Assembly: GCA_030430845.1 (NCBI GenBank)
Contig: JAUIKE010000067.1
Location: 1-39,468 of the forward strand
Reading direction: 5' to 3'
DNA: 39,468 nucleotides
Source of the DNA: Bacteroidia bacterium
GTDB taxonomy: Bacteria > Bacteroidota > Bacteroidia > Chitinophagales > Saprospiraceae
Part shown: positions 23,885-32,202 of the stretch, piece by piece
How the letters are laid out: each line of letters opens with the position of its first letter
Position numbering within the stretch: the stretch's first letter is position 1
Translations under genes and position numbers: made by a program
The notes under the pieces: model-generated
Seen by the model: the letters and a program-made list of their open reading frames with translations, nothing else
Databases searched by the model: none
Told to the model about the DNA's origin: nothing

Positions 23885-24511
23885 TTAGAGTTTAATTTGG
23901 TTTGAAAACTGGCTGCTCAGGCGGGCGTCGTGAGTGACGACTAGCAAGGTGGCCCCTACTTCATTAGCTACTTCTTCGATCAGTTCGATGACCTGATCGC
24001 AGTTGACGTCGTCCAGGGCGGAGGTGGGCTCGTCCGCCAGGATGATCTTGGGCTTGTTGACCAAGGCCCGGGCGATGGCTACTCGTTGCTGCTCTCCGAT
24101 ACTCAGGCTTCTGGTTGAGGACTTTATTTTGTGGCCTACATTCAAGCGATTCAACAATTGATGAATGTGGTCTTTATCAATTTTAAGGCCCGCCAGTCGT
24201 TGTGCAAGCATGAGGTTCTCTTCGACATTGAGCGAGCGGATAAAGTGGGCATTTTGAAAAATGATGCCGATGTTTTTCCCGCGGAATTTATCCTTGGCAT
24301 GTTCTGAAAGTTTTGTCAAATCAGTATCGCCGACGACGACTTGACCTTGCCTGGGAGATAGCAGCCCGCCCAATAAGTGCAGCAGGGTGGTTTTTCCGCT
24401 GCCCGACTGGCCGAGCAGCAGCCATTGCTCGCCTTGCTTGCAGTCGATGTCCTCGAATTGGAGTTGTTGTTGAGTGTCGTACGAGAATGTTAAGTCTTTG
24501 GTTTGTAGCAT
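23885..24511 (-). CDS. ABC transporter ATPase (LolD/MacB type)
   Basis: 208 residues, a single nucleotide-binding domain. Walker A GQSGSGKTT (about 34-42), Q-loop in IGIIFQNAHFI, signature LSIGEQQRVAIARAL, Walker B KIILADEPTSALDD and the H-loop His in LLVVTHDARLS are all intact. It pairs with the downstream permease. Only about 28 bp separate its start from a hairpin-rich repeat block (24540-24679), so its promoter must lie within or beyond that block. Confidence 0.94.
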   Translation of the reverse strand: MLQTKDLTFSYDTQQQLQFEDIDCKQGEQWLLLGQSGSGKTTLLHLLGGLLSPRQGQVVVGDTDLTKLSEHAKDKFRGKNIGIIFQNAHFIRSLNVEENLMLAQRLAGLKIDKDHIHQLLNRLNVGHKIKSSTRSLSIGEQQRVAIARALVNKPKIILADEPTSALDDVNCDQVIELIEEVANEVGATLLVVTHDARLSSQFSNQIKL

Positions 24512-24539
24512 ATGGTCGTGTTATATGGACTTATGTGTC

Positions 24540-24679
24540 GCCCCGCCGGGGCTTTCCCGCGGGCTGATGCCTACTTTCCGTAGGCATATTGGCCACTTCC
24601 CATGGGCTGACGCCCACGGTTATGAACGTATCGTCCCTTCGGGACTAATTGATCTGAATACCGAGCTAGAAGTCGGTAT
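24540..24679. repeat. Cassette of five short hairpins (REP-like dispersed repeat)
   Basis: Consecutive small palindromes: 24540-24552 (GCCCCGCCGGGGC), 24567-24587 (ATGCCTAC...GTAGGCAT), 24603-24616 (TGGGCTGACGCCCA), 24633-24645 (GTCCCTTCGGGAC) and 24658-24679 (ATACCGA...TCGGTAT). From memory, similar GGGCTGACGCCCAC/GTCCCTTCGGGAC strings are dispersed in many Bacteroidota genomes; a genome search would settle it. Any ORF through it is spurious. Confidence 0.65.
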
Positions 24680-24763
24680 TTATTTGTTTACATTTATTAA
24701 CCAGAATCTGTGGTTTCGGTTGGTGCTAAAGTAGGAATTTTTTTTGAAGGGGGAGTCCCTTAT

Positions 24764-24794
24764 CGTTGGTGGCAGTCGGAGACCCCCACCAACG
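24764..24794. repeat. Hairpin CGTTGGTGG...CCACCAACG
   Basis: 9-bp arms (24764-24772 with 24786-24794) enclose 13 nt. The string CGTTGGTGGC is also the tip of the 25415-25734 element, so the two belong to one repeat family. It lies just beyond the FISUMP gene's stop on the minus strand. Confidence 0.65.
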
Positions 24795-24803
24795 GAGATT
24801 CTT

Positions 24804-25388
24804 CTATCTTTTTATACATCTAACCGCAAACGCATAAGTAGGATGTTGTTCGGCCTTTCTAATTTTGTTTTTACCTTTTTCGAAAATGAAGGTCCATATA
24901 TCTTCTTCCCGGTCTGTTTTTGACCAAAAATAGGTTCTGGAAAGAAAGAAATTGTCGAATTCGCCATTGTTTCCATATCCGGTAGGCTTCACTGAAAATT
25001 GGCTATTGTTGGTATTCACTTCTTCTTCCCAAAAGTTGACATCTTTAAATGCTATAGCAGAGCTGTCTGCGTCTGCAAACAACAATTTTTCCCAGTCTGT
25101 ATTAGTAGGGAGTTGCCATCCATCAGGGCATATTTTACAGGCTGTTTCGTAATCATACAGCAAACCATATTCATTAACATTATTAGAATCCTCATTTGGA
25201 AAATAATAGATGATGGAATTACCATCTTTGTCTTTTCGCCCTTTAAAATTTTCAGTCATCCACCATGTTCCATCGTAATCTTTGATTGTATAACTGTTAC
25301 CCTCAGAATCTATCAATACCGAATCCTTGTTTTCGCAGCTAAATGCGAAAATTAAAAGAAAAATGAGGCTTTTAATTGAGTGTTTCAT
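24804..25388 (-). CDS. FISUMP-domain lipoprotein
   Basis: 194 residues. The signal peptide (SLIFLLIFAFSC) ends in a lipobox with Cys-18. The body carries the 'Fibrobacter succinogenes major paralogous domain' pattern: YTIKDYDGTWWMTENFKG at the start, YGLLYDYETACKICPDGWQL, then PTNTDWEKLL, and at the end YAFAVRCIKR. These are Bacteroidota/Fibrobacteres surface proteins of unknown function. It is flanked on both sides by related hairpin repeats. Confidence 0.88.
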   Translation of the reverse strand: MKHSIKSLIFLLIFAFSCENKDSVLIDSEGNSYTIKDYDGTWWMTENFKGRKDKDGNSIIYYFPNEDSNNVNEYGLLYDYETACKICPDGWQLPTNTDWEKLLFADADSSAIAFKDVNFWEEEVNTNNSQFSVKPTGYGNNGEFDNFFLSRTYFWSKTDREEDIWTFIFEKGKNKIRKAEQHPTYAFAVRCIKR

Positions 25389-25414
25389 TGATCTATTTTT
25401 TTTATTTTAAACCA

Positions 25415-25734
25415 CGTTGGTGGCGGTTTCCAAACCGCCTTACCCAATATATGACCAGTTTCCAAACTGGTGATTATTAACTCCAGGTTGGAAACTAATA
25501 AAAAATTGTCCTTTCTGGGACTGAGAGAATCCCCAAAACCTATTTTATTTAAATTTAGGCGTGAAATAAGCTTACTTAAATGTCTACTCTAAATCAGAAG
25601 AAATTAGACCTAAAGGGATATCTTACTTTATTTTTGGAGGCCCAAAAATTAATGTTTTTCGTCTCAGGCGGGGTTTCGCCAGTTTGGAAACTGGCGAGGT
25701 ATGCGGTACGGCGGTTTGGAAACCGCCACCAACG
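25415..25734. mobile_element. MITE-like element with 25-bp perfect terminal inverted repeats
   Basis: 25415-25439 is the exact reverse complement of 25710-25734 (each begins CGTTGGTGGC when read inwards). Each end also contains a second nested hairpin: 25454-25471 (ACCAGTTTCCAAACTGGT) and 25678-25695 (GCCAGTTTGGAAACTGGC). The 320-bp interior has no plausible gene. The arrangement is symmetric, as in a MITE or a paired REP (BIME-like) unit. No direct target-site duplication is obvious. It fills the spacer between two lipoprotein genes. Confidence 0.65.
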
Positions 25735-25742
25735 GGTTTAAT

Positions 25743-26174
25743 CTACTTTTTTAAGTCCTTATTATTAAGTACTAACCTATATTCGACTTCATCTATTGAA
25801 AATAAGCCTTCCTTTATCACTTCGTATTTCCAATTAGCCCAGTTTCTTACATCTATTTTAATCGAGGCGTCTATTGAATGTAAGGTGATCGTGTCAAAGG
25901 CCTCCAGAAATTGCTGCGTTTTATTATGAGCCATTCCAATTTCACCATACTCAATGATTTCAACAATGGTTTGAGGGAGGATTTGAACTATTTGGATTGT
26001 ATCGCTTGCATCAAATTTTCTATGACCACTTTTTAACCTAAAACTTGCTTCAATCACATATTCTGATTTGTTTTCAACTACATAATGATTTATTAGCCCT
26101 GGATCGCAAGATGACAGTAGAACTACCAACAAAACTGTTACAACTATTTTTGCTTTTACGGTAATGTATATCAT
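25743..26174 (-). CDS. Small predicted lipoprotein, unknown function
   Basis: 143 residues. Signal peptide (KIVVTVLLVVLLSSC) with a lipobox ending in LLSSC, Cys-23. The mature part (YVIEASFRLKSG and EYRLVLNNKDLKK) looks beta-rich. No family is recognised. It lies only 9 bp downstream of the AraC/cyclase fusion gene on the same strand and could be its operon partner. Confidence 0.6.
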   Translation of the reverse strand: MIYITVKAKIVVTVLLVVLLSSCDPGLINHYVVENKSEYVIEASFRLKSGHRKFDASDTIQIVQILPQTIVEIIEYGEIGMAHNKTQQFLEAFDTITLHSIDASIKIDVRNWANWKYEVIKEGLFSIDEVEYRLVLNNKDLKK

Positions 26175-26183
26175 TCCAATTTT

Positions 26184-28829
26184 TTAAATCAACCCCTCTT
26201 CCTCCAACCGCTCTCTAATCTCCTCATGCCGCTTCCAAAACTTCTCCTCAATCTCCTTCATAGTCGCTTTAAAAGCAGGCAAGTTTTTTAAATCATCCGT
26301 CAAAGGGTCCATTTCAAAAAACAGCAGGATCCAGTAGCTGTAATTTTCTTTTTGGGAAAATTGCTTTAGATGCTCCAGCGCCTTAGGTATATCGTCGTTG
26401 AAAGCGGCGAGCATGGATAAGTTGAGGTCTTTATAAACGGAGGGATCATTTTGGGCATAAATACTAAATTCCTCAATATATTTTTTCGCTTCCTCTTCCA
26501 TTCCCATTTTACGCATCACCATGGCGATTTTGGCATTTTCTGCCGGATAAACATCCAGGTTCATGGCATTTTTGATATCTGTAAATCTTTTGTAGTATCG
26601 GAATGCTTCTTCATAATCCTTCATGAAATAAGAGATCTTGGCTACTTCCTGAAGGATGTCCAGTTGGTTGGTATCTACCGCTAATATAGCTTTCAGGTCT
26701 TGTTGGGCTTGGGCCAGATTCTTAAACTTAGCGTACTCCATAAATACTTTTACATAAGCGGAGAAAAAATTATCTGGGTTGTAATCGAGCGACTTGTTAA
26801 CATAAGTAATCGCTTCCTCAACAAAGCCTGATTGTATGAAAGCATTGCTGAGATGCAGATAGATATAGCTGGTGGTCGCTGAATCATGAGAAGCAATATC
26901 TAATTGCACGCCTTTGAGGGCAAATTCCAGGTATTTTTCGGTGTTGGGGATAACCCTCGCATAAAAATCCGACAAGATATTGATCACCAGGGCCGAATTT
27001 GGATGATACTTGTGGGCTTTCTCCAGATGGGGAAGGGCTGCTGCAAATTCATCTTTCTGGATGTAATAAACTGCCTTGGCTATTAAACTTTGAGGAGATT
27101 GAGGCGCGTATAGCAATGCCTTGTCGGCATACTCGTTGATCTGTTCGGAGTACTTGCTTTCTGATTGTCCAAGTTCCAGAAAATAGTAGGCGATGGCTAT
27201 TCCGGCATAGGCATTTCCGAATTCCGGATCCAGTTGAATGGCTTTTTCATAATTTTCAATGGCGCCTTCTAAACCTTCCACTGTTTCCTGGTAGAACAAT
27301 TCGCGGCCTTTTAGATAGTAGTCATAAGCTTCCAGGTTTTCGGTAGGAATCTCTTCTAACCTCTTTTCTTCTTCCGGAGTGATGATGGCGCTGATTTCGG
27401 TCGCTATTTTTTTTGCAACTTCGCTTTGCAAGGCAAAAATGTCAGAGGATTCCCGATTGTATTGCTCCGACCACAAATGCCGGTCGGTAGCGGCTTCTAT
27501 TAATTGGATATTTAACTGAATCTGATTGCCGATCTTTTGTCCGCTGCCTTCTACAAAATAATACACTCCTAGCTCCTGAGCTATCTCTGGAATCAATTTT
27601 TGAGTATTCCGGTATTTTTCAACTGAAGTACGACTGACCACGCGCAGGTCCTCAATTTTTTGTAAGTGATTCAGAATAGACTCCATCAGGCCGTTAATGA
27701 TGTAAACATTAGAGGAGTCATTGCTGTCGTTGATAAAGGGCAGTACAGCTATGGACTTTTCCAATACCAGTGGGTCGACTACCGTAACGGGGGGAGGGCC
27801 TTGTTTGGATAAGCTGTTTTGCAGCCAAAAAAAGCCTACTGCTACGATGGCCAATGCAATTAAAGGCATCCAAACATCTGAAAGTTTGGGCGGCCAAAAT
27901 CGTGTTGCGGATGAATCGTCTGTCTGTTTTAACTTACCCGATAGTTGATCTTTTTCAGGAACCACCAGGCCCGGATTGCTGATGGCAAAAACCTCCAAGG
28001 GCTTACTTACATTTTTAAACTCAAAATGCCCCATGGACGTCGTTTGAATCCCGGTCTGGTTCTTGACCTCGTCATATATTTTTTCCGAAATAAAAACACT
28101 GCCGGTCACTGCCAGCGATTCGACACGAGAAGCTACATTGACGCCGTCTCCGATCACTTCCTCCTCATTGACGATGATGTCTCCACTGTGTATGCCAATT
28201 CTGAGCGGGATGACCGGATCGGAACGTAAGGCTAGTTGGATCTCGATACCACACTTAACAGCATCAATGGCGCTTTGAAAAATACTCAGGGTGCCGTCGC
28301 CATAATACTGTAGGATTTTCCCTCGGTATTTTGGAGTAACGGAATCAAATATTTCGCGATGACGATTCCTGAATTGAAGGGCTTTTTGCTCATCCTGCTG
28401 CATCAAGGCCGTATATCCCTGAATGTCTGTAAACATGATCGCGGCCAGCCGGTGAGATTGGGTGGACAGCGGAGCCTGACTTTTATCAAAATCTCTTTTC
28501 TCGGCTTCTCCCGGCGGGTAGCCGTAATGATCTTTAAAACATTTGATAAAATATGACGGACTTTTGAACCCTACCTGATAAGAAATTTCAGAAACGGTTT
28601 CGGAGGTTTCTTGCAGCATTTTCATCGCCCTTTTCAGCCTCAGATCCCGGATGAATTGACTTACAGAGAGCTGCGTTTCTTTTTTCACCTTGCGCAAAAG
28701 ACTGGATCGGCTCATACCTATTTCCTGAGCCAGTTCGGATACGCCAAACTGCTCATCGGACAGGTTTTCCTCGATCACTTCCGTAATCTTTTGAAGAAAA
28801 TCATTTTCGGTGAAAGGGTCATCAGTCAT
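26184..28829 (-). CDS. AraC-type HTH / class III nucleotidyl cyclase / TolB-like / TPR fusion protein
   Basis: 881 residues with an unusual domain order. (1) AraC-type double HTH, about 25-112 (VSELAQEIGMSRSSLLRKVK; ISYQVGFKSPSYFIKCFKDH). (2) Class III adenylate/guanylate cyclase domain, about 125-285, with Asp-135 (MFTDIQGYT), Asp-178 (YYGDGTLSIF), and Asn-231 and Arg-235 (VNVASRVE). The position that is Lys in adenylate cyclases (KxxGD) is Gln-174. (3) One membrane helix, about 320-338. (4) A TolB/FlgO-like domain from about 357 (KSIAVLPFINDSND). (5) TPR-like helical repeats, about 490-850 (AIENYEKAIQLDPEFGNAYA). DNA binding and cyclase parts would face the cytoplasm, the TPR region the periplasm. 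Plausibly a membrane-bound sensor-regulator; it is divergent from the acyltransferase. Confidence 0.9.
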   Translation of the reverse strand: MTDDPFTENDFLQKITEVIEENLSDEQFGVSELAQEIGMSRSSLLRKVKKETQLSVSQFIRDLRLKRAMKMLQETSETVSEISYQVGFKSPSYFIKCFKDHYGYPPGEAEKRDFDKSQAPLSTQSHRLAAIMFTDIQGYTALMQQDEQKALQFRNRHREIFDSVTPKYRGKILQYYGDGTLSIFQSAIDAVKCGIEIQLALRSDPVIPLRIGIHSGDIIVNEEEVIGDGVNVASRVESLAVTGSVFISEKIYDEVKNQTGIQTTSMGHFEFKNVSKPLEVFAISNPGLVVPEKDQLSGKLKQTDDSSATRFWPPKLSDVWMPLIALAIVAVGFFWLQNSLSKQGPPPVTVVDPLVLEKSIAVLPFINDSNDSSNVYIINGLMESILNHLQKIEDLRVVSRTSVEKYRNTQKLIPEIAQELGVYYFVEGSGQKIGNQIQLNIQLIEAATDRHLWSEQYNRESSDIFALQSEVAKKIATEISAIITPEEEKRLEEIPTENLEAYDYYLKGRELFYQETVEGLEGAIENYEKAIQLDPEFGNAYAGIAIAYYFLELGQSESKYSEQINEYADKALLYAPQSPQSLIAKAVYYIQKDEFAAALPHLEKAHKYHPNSALVINILSDFYARVIPNTEKYLEFALKGVQLDIASHDSATTSYIYLHLSNAFIQSGFVEEAITYVNKSLDYNPDNFFSAYVKVFMEYAKFKNLAQAQQDLKAILAVDTNQLDILQEVAKISYFMKDYEEAFRYYKRFTDIKNAMNLDVYPAENAKIAMVMRKMGMEEEAKKYIEEFSIYAQNDPSVYKDLNLSMLAAFNDDIPKALEHLKQFSQKENYSYWILLFFEMDPLTDDLKNLPAFKATMKEIEEKFWKRHEEIRERLEEEGLI

Positions 28830-28919
28830 GTCGGGAGTGATTGAGTGGGGATCGGGGAATCAGGCTTAAGATACGAAATAATATGATTTTGCATCATAAT
28901 TTATACCGCTGCGCCATAG

Positions 28920-28949
28920 TTGATATCCTCGCCTCAAACTTGATATCCT
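28920..28949. promoter_or_regulatory. Direct repeat TTGATATCCT, candidate AraC-family operator
   Basis: Perfect 10-bp copies at 28920-28929 and 28940-28949, exactly 20 bp (about two helical turns) apart, each followed by a related GCCT string. They lie between the divergent AraC/cyclase gene and the acyltransferase gene. Two in-line half sites on one DNA face are the usual AraC-family target. Inference only. Confidence 0.45.
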
Positions 28950-29019
28950 TTGCCTGTTTATTGATTAGTGCTCCATTGAATTAAGTCTGACCTTTGGATT
29001 GGAAGAAAAAATTACAATT

Positions 29020-30198
29020 ATGAAAAACAGAATTTATTTTTTGGACCACCTGCGCACCTTCGCCATTTTTCTCGTCGTGGTCGTACACGCAGGACTCGTA
29101 TATGAATGGGTGCTGGATACCATGTGGATCGTCAGTGATCCTGTCAAGAACAACTCCATTGGTTTGATCCGGATGTATCTGGATCTCATCGTGATGTTTA
29201 CGATCTTTTTTGTTTCGGGCTATTTTATTCCCCTTTCGGTAAAAAAGAAAAATACGCTTGATTTTCTGAAATCGAAGGTCAAAAGAATCTTATGGCCCTG
29301 GCTGCTGGCTGTATTTACCTTGATCCCGGCCTATAAGTTCATTTATTTGTATTCCAGGGGCTTGCCACAGGAAGAATGGTTCTCTTATTTTCACATCTTC
29401 CAGCGCGCCGATTCCAACCTTTGGCTGTTCTCTAACAACCCAAACCAGAACTGGCTGTGGTTTTTGCCTATACTATTCACGTTTCAACTGGTATATCTAG
29501 GTTTATCCAAGATCAAGATAACCTGGCCAAAGCTTTCAGTAAAAACAGGAGTGATACTGACCATAATAATAGGTATTATCTATGGTATGATCATATCCGG
29601 TGCAGGCCTAACCGGCTGGTACTACTCCGGGTTCCTGGAATTTCAGAGAGAACGCTTGCTCCCCTATTTTATGGTATTTCTCTTGGGAGCTTTATGTCAG
29701 AAGAAAAAAGTGTTTGAAGCTCCTAAGAATATGAAGCTGTACATTTGGGCAAATGTGGTGCTGACCTTTGCTTTGGGCATATTCACGGCGGTTGCTTTGA
29801 ACTTGTTTTTCAACCTGATCGAACCAGGCAGAAACTACTTCTTCGTATCGGATTTTGTGGATAGAATAGTATATTATTTTACTGGACTGTTGTCGATGTT
29901 TAGTTTCCTGTATGTATTGATCCATGTTTTCCGCTTCAGTTTAAATAGAACGGGACCGTTAATGGAGGAATTGAACAGGAACTCTTATGGAGTGTACATT
30001 ATTCATATGATCGTTTTGGGGGGGATTGCGCTTTGGATGTTGCCTTGGGCGATCCCGGCGATGCTGAAGTTTTTGATTTTAACGGTACTGACTTTTGTGG
30101 GGAGTAATTTATTGGTGTCGGGGTATCGCTTCCTAATGGCGAAAATTCGTACTAGGAATCATATGGATGTACCTGCTTCTGAATTTGCAAAAGGTTAA
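29020..30198 (+). CDS. Acyltransferase-3 family membrane protein
   Basis: 392 residues from the ATG at 29020; the upstream in-frame TTG at 28999 is less likely. About ten membrane segments. The N-terminal signature RIYFLDHLRTFAIFLVVVVH has the LDxLR and the catalytic His of acyltransferase-3 proteins; FVSGYFIPLS and NPNQNWLWFLPILF are other family features. Members transfer acyl groups to sugars, lipids or glycans at the membrane; the substrate cannot be told. It is divergent from the AraC/cyclase fusion gene and shares its control region with it, so it is a candidate target of that regulator. Confidence 0.88.
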   Translation: MKNRIYFLDHLRTFAIFLVVVVHAGLVYEWVLDTMWIVSDPVKNNSIGLIRMYLDLIVMFTIFFVSGYFIPLSVKKKNTLDFLKSKVKRILWPWLLAVFTLIPAYKFIYLYSRGLPQEEWFSYFHIFQRADSNLWLFSNNPNQNWLWFLPILFTFQLVYLGLSKIKITWPKLSVKTGVILTIIIGIIYGMIISGAGLTGWYYSGFLEFQRERLLPYFMVFLLGALCQKKKVFEAPKNMKLYIWANVVLTFALGIFTAVALNLFFNLIEPGRNYFFVSDFVDRIVYYFTGLLSMFSFLYVLIHVFRFSLNRTGPLMEELNRNSYGVYIIHMIVLGGIALWMLPWAIPAMLKFLILTVLTFVGSNLLVSGYRFLMAKIRTRNHMDVPASEFAKG

Positions 30199-30203
30199 AT
30201 AAA

Positions 30204-30341
30204 CCTGTTTTTTTTGACACAGATTTTCACAGATCCCACAGGTTTTCGCGGTTTAGATAGGGAAGTAATTAAGATTGAACGATCAAACTGCGCGACGCTG
30301 CAAAATCTGCGTTTATCTGTGTCAAATAATTTTTAAACAGG
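30204..30341. repeat. Imperfect inverted repeat with GACACAGATTTTCACAGAT core
   Basis: Outer arms CCTGTTT (30204-30210) and AAACAGG (30335-30341), inner arms TTGACACAGA (30214-30223) and TCTGTGTCAA (30316-30325). The whole forms a ~138-bp symmetric unit in the spacer before the second cyclase gene. 'CACAGATTTTCACAGAT' strings are, from memory, common dispersed intergenic repeats in Bacteroidota. Confidence 0.6.
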
Positions 30342-30406
30342 AAAGTTTGTTACTTTACACCTGATAATTCTGATCAACAAAAGTGACAAAAACGGAGACA
30401 TTCCTA

Positions 30407-31492
30407 ATGTTATCACCGAAGGCAAAAAGAAACCTCTCTCGCATTATCCCATTCGGCATCATCTGGCTCCTGTCCGGGCTGGTATTTTTAGTCGTAGAAA
30501 GAGCGGCCAGGGGGGACTTCAATGGCCAGCCCTCCACAGGGATCGAAATGAACTGGCAGATCTTCGTTTTTGCCAGTTTGGCAATTACGGTAGTCGGCCT
30601 GTTAGTCGGTCTGATCGAAGTGGTGTACCTGAATAACGTTTTTTCCAAAAAGAGTTTGACTCAGAAAATCCTGTACAAGTTTCTGATTTATGCTGCGGTG
30701 ATGTTTTTGATTATCCTCATTACCTATCCCATCGCTGCCGGCCTGGAAGACAATAGCTCTGTTTTTTCCCCAGAGGTTTGGAATAAGACGCTCAACTATC
30801 TGACTAGTCTATCCAATCTGAGCACACTACTACAGCTGTGGGTGGCACTGGGCCTGTCCTTGTTTTATTCGGAGATCAGCGAAAACATGGGGCATGCCGT
30901 CCTGCTCAATTTTTTTACCGGCAAATATCACCGGCCGAAGGAAGAGAACCGCATTTTCATGTTCCTCGATATGCGATCTTCCACTACCATTGCCGAACAG
31001 CTCGGCCATATCCGGTATTTTGAATTGCTCAAAGAATACTATTCTGATTTATCGGACGCCATCATCCAATATTCCGGCCAGGTGTACCAGTATGTCGGGG
31101 ATGAGGTAATCGTATCCTGGACCTACGAGGCCGGCCTGCGCAACAACAACTGCCTCCGCTGCTTTTTTGCCATGAAAGAGGATCTGCAAAAACAAGCCGA
31201 CCGCTACCATGAAAAATACGGCCTGCTACCTACCTTCAAGGCCGGCATTCACTTCGGCAAGGTTACGACTGGTGAGATCGGTGTGGTCAAAAAGGAGATC
31301 ATTTTTACCGGTGATGTGCTCAATGCTACGGCTCGTATTCAGGGGCTTTGCAATACTTACGGCGTGGATCTGCTAATTTCTGCTGATTTGAAGGAGCATT
31401 TAAAGCTTGGGGAGGATATGGAATTTCGTTCTTTAGGGAAAAGTGAGTTGAGGGGGAAGAAGGAGGAAGTGGAGTTGTATACGATTGTGTGA
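30407..31492 (+). CDS. Membrane-anchored class III adenylate/guanylate cyclase
   Basis: 361 residues from the ATG at 30407; an in-frame GTG at 30383 would add 8. Four membrane helices (about 13-32, 50-72, 88-110, 136-155) are followed by a class III cyclase domain from about 183. The metal-binding Asp-188 (FMFLDMRSST) and Asp-232 (QYVGDEVIVSW), and the transition-state Asn-306 and Arg-310 (VLNATARIQ), are present. The Lys normally choosing adenine is Gln-228, as in the neighbouring fusion cyclase. It presumably makes a cyclic nucleotide at the inner membrane; ATP or GTP preference is uncertain. Confidence 0.88.
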   Translation: MLSPKAKRNLSRIIPFGIIWLLSGLVFLVVERAARGDFNGQPSTGIEMNWQIFVFASLAITVVGLLVGLIEVVYLNNVFSKKSLTQKILYKFLIYAAVMFLIILITYPIAAGLEDNSSVFSPEVWNKTLNYLTSLSNLSTLLQLWVALGLSLFYSEISENMGHAVLLNFFTGKYHRPKEENRIFMFLDMRSSTTIAEQLGHIRYFELLKEYYSDLSDAIIQYSGQVYQYVGDEVIVSWTYEAGLRNNNCLRCFFAMKEDLQKQADRYHEKYGLLPTFKAGIHFGKVTTGEIGVVKKEIIFTGDVLNATARIQGLCNTYGVDLLISADLKEHLKLGEDMEFRSLGKSELRGKKEEVELYTIV

Positions 31493-31588
31493 AGAAAAGA
31501 TGCTGTCCTGCTATTTTCTTCGCCAAGCAATCTTGGAATACTTAATTAAAAGGCCGATATTATTGAAACTTACCAGCTAAAGTATATT

Positions 31589-32197
31589 ATGCAGGACGTC
31601 ATCAACATTTTATTTTTTACCGGAACTATTGCGGGCGGATTGTTAATTCTCCTATTATTGATCTCCATCTTCGGAGGAATGGATATTGGAGGGGATGTCG
31701 ATGTCGACGCTGGTGGCGATCTGGATGCCCATGGGGATACAGATGTCAGCGACGGCTCTTTAGGGGTTCTCAAAACACTGCTCACTTTTATTTCAGTAGG
31801 TGCCTTCACTGCCAGAGCTTTTTTAATGAATACTGCCTGGTCATGGACGATTGTGATCCTTACTTCCATAGTTGCGGGCGCGATTGCTGTTTTTTTACTT
31901 ACCTGGTTCTTTCGATGGTTGTTAAAAAACCAGGAGGAGGGCAATTGGCATATTTGGCAGGCGGAGGGGAAAGTAGGGAGTGTTTACGTGCCAATTCCAG
32001 AGAAAGGGAAAGGAAGGATTATGGTTCAGATCGATGAAGCGGACCGGGAGATTGCTGCCCAAACGAAGGATGGAGAAGCTATTGGGACTCGTGAAAAAGT
32101 ATTGGTATTGGAAGCTAAGGAAGACTATGTGATCGTCGTTCCCTATGGTCAGGAAACAAGTAAGAAAAATGAACAACAGATCTTAAATAAAAAATAA
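31589..32197 (+). CDS. NfeD/YqiJ-like membrane protein with C-terminal OB-like domain
   Basis: 202 residues. One N-terminal helix (LFFTGTIAGGLLILLLLISI), an Asp/Gly-rich loop (about 31-57, DIGGDVDVDAGGDLDAHGD), two more helices (about 65-108) and a soluble C-terminal region (about 118-190, EGKVGSVYVPI ... KVLVLEAKEDYVIVVPYG) resembling the OB fold of NfeD. The acidic loop could bind Ca. The flotillin gene starts 5 bp after the stop. NfeD-type proteins are the standard partners of flotillin/SPFH proteins (E. coli yqiJ-yqiK layout), so the two probably act together in membrane microdomains. Confidence 0.82.
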   Translation: MQDVINILFFTGTIAGGLLILLLLISIFGGMDIGGDVDVDAGGDLDAHGDTDVSDGSLGVLKTLLTFISVGAFTARAFLMNTAWSWTIVILTSIVAGAIAVFLLTWFFRWLLKNQEEGNWHIWQAEGKVGSVYVPIPEKGKGRIMVQIDEADREIAAQTKDGEAIGTREKVLVLEAKEDYVIVVPYGQETSKKNEQQILNKK

Positions 32198-32202
32198 AAG
32201 CC

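Noticed and set aside
24474..24734. Plus-strand ORF over the hairpin cassette
   Set aside because: It runs through repeated palindromes and overlaps the ABC ATPase gene start on the other strand.
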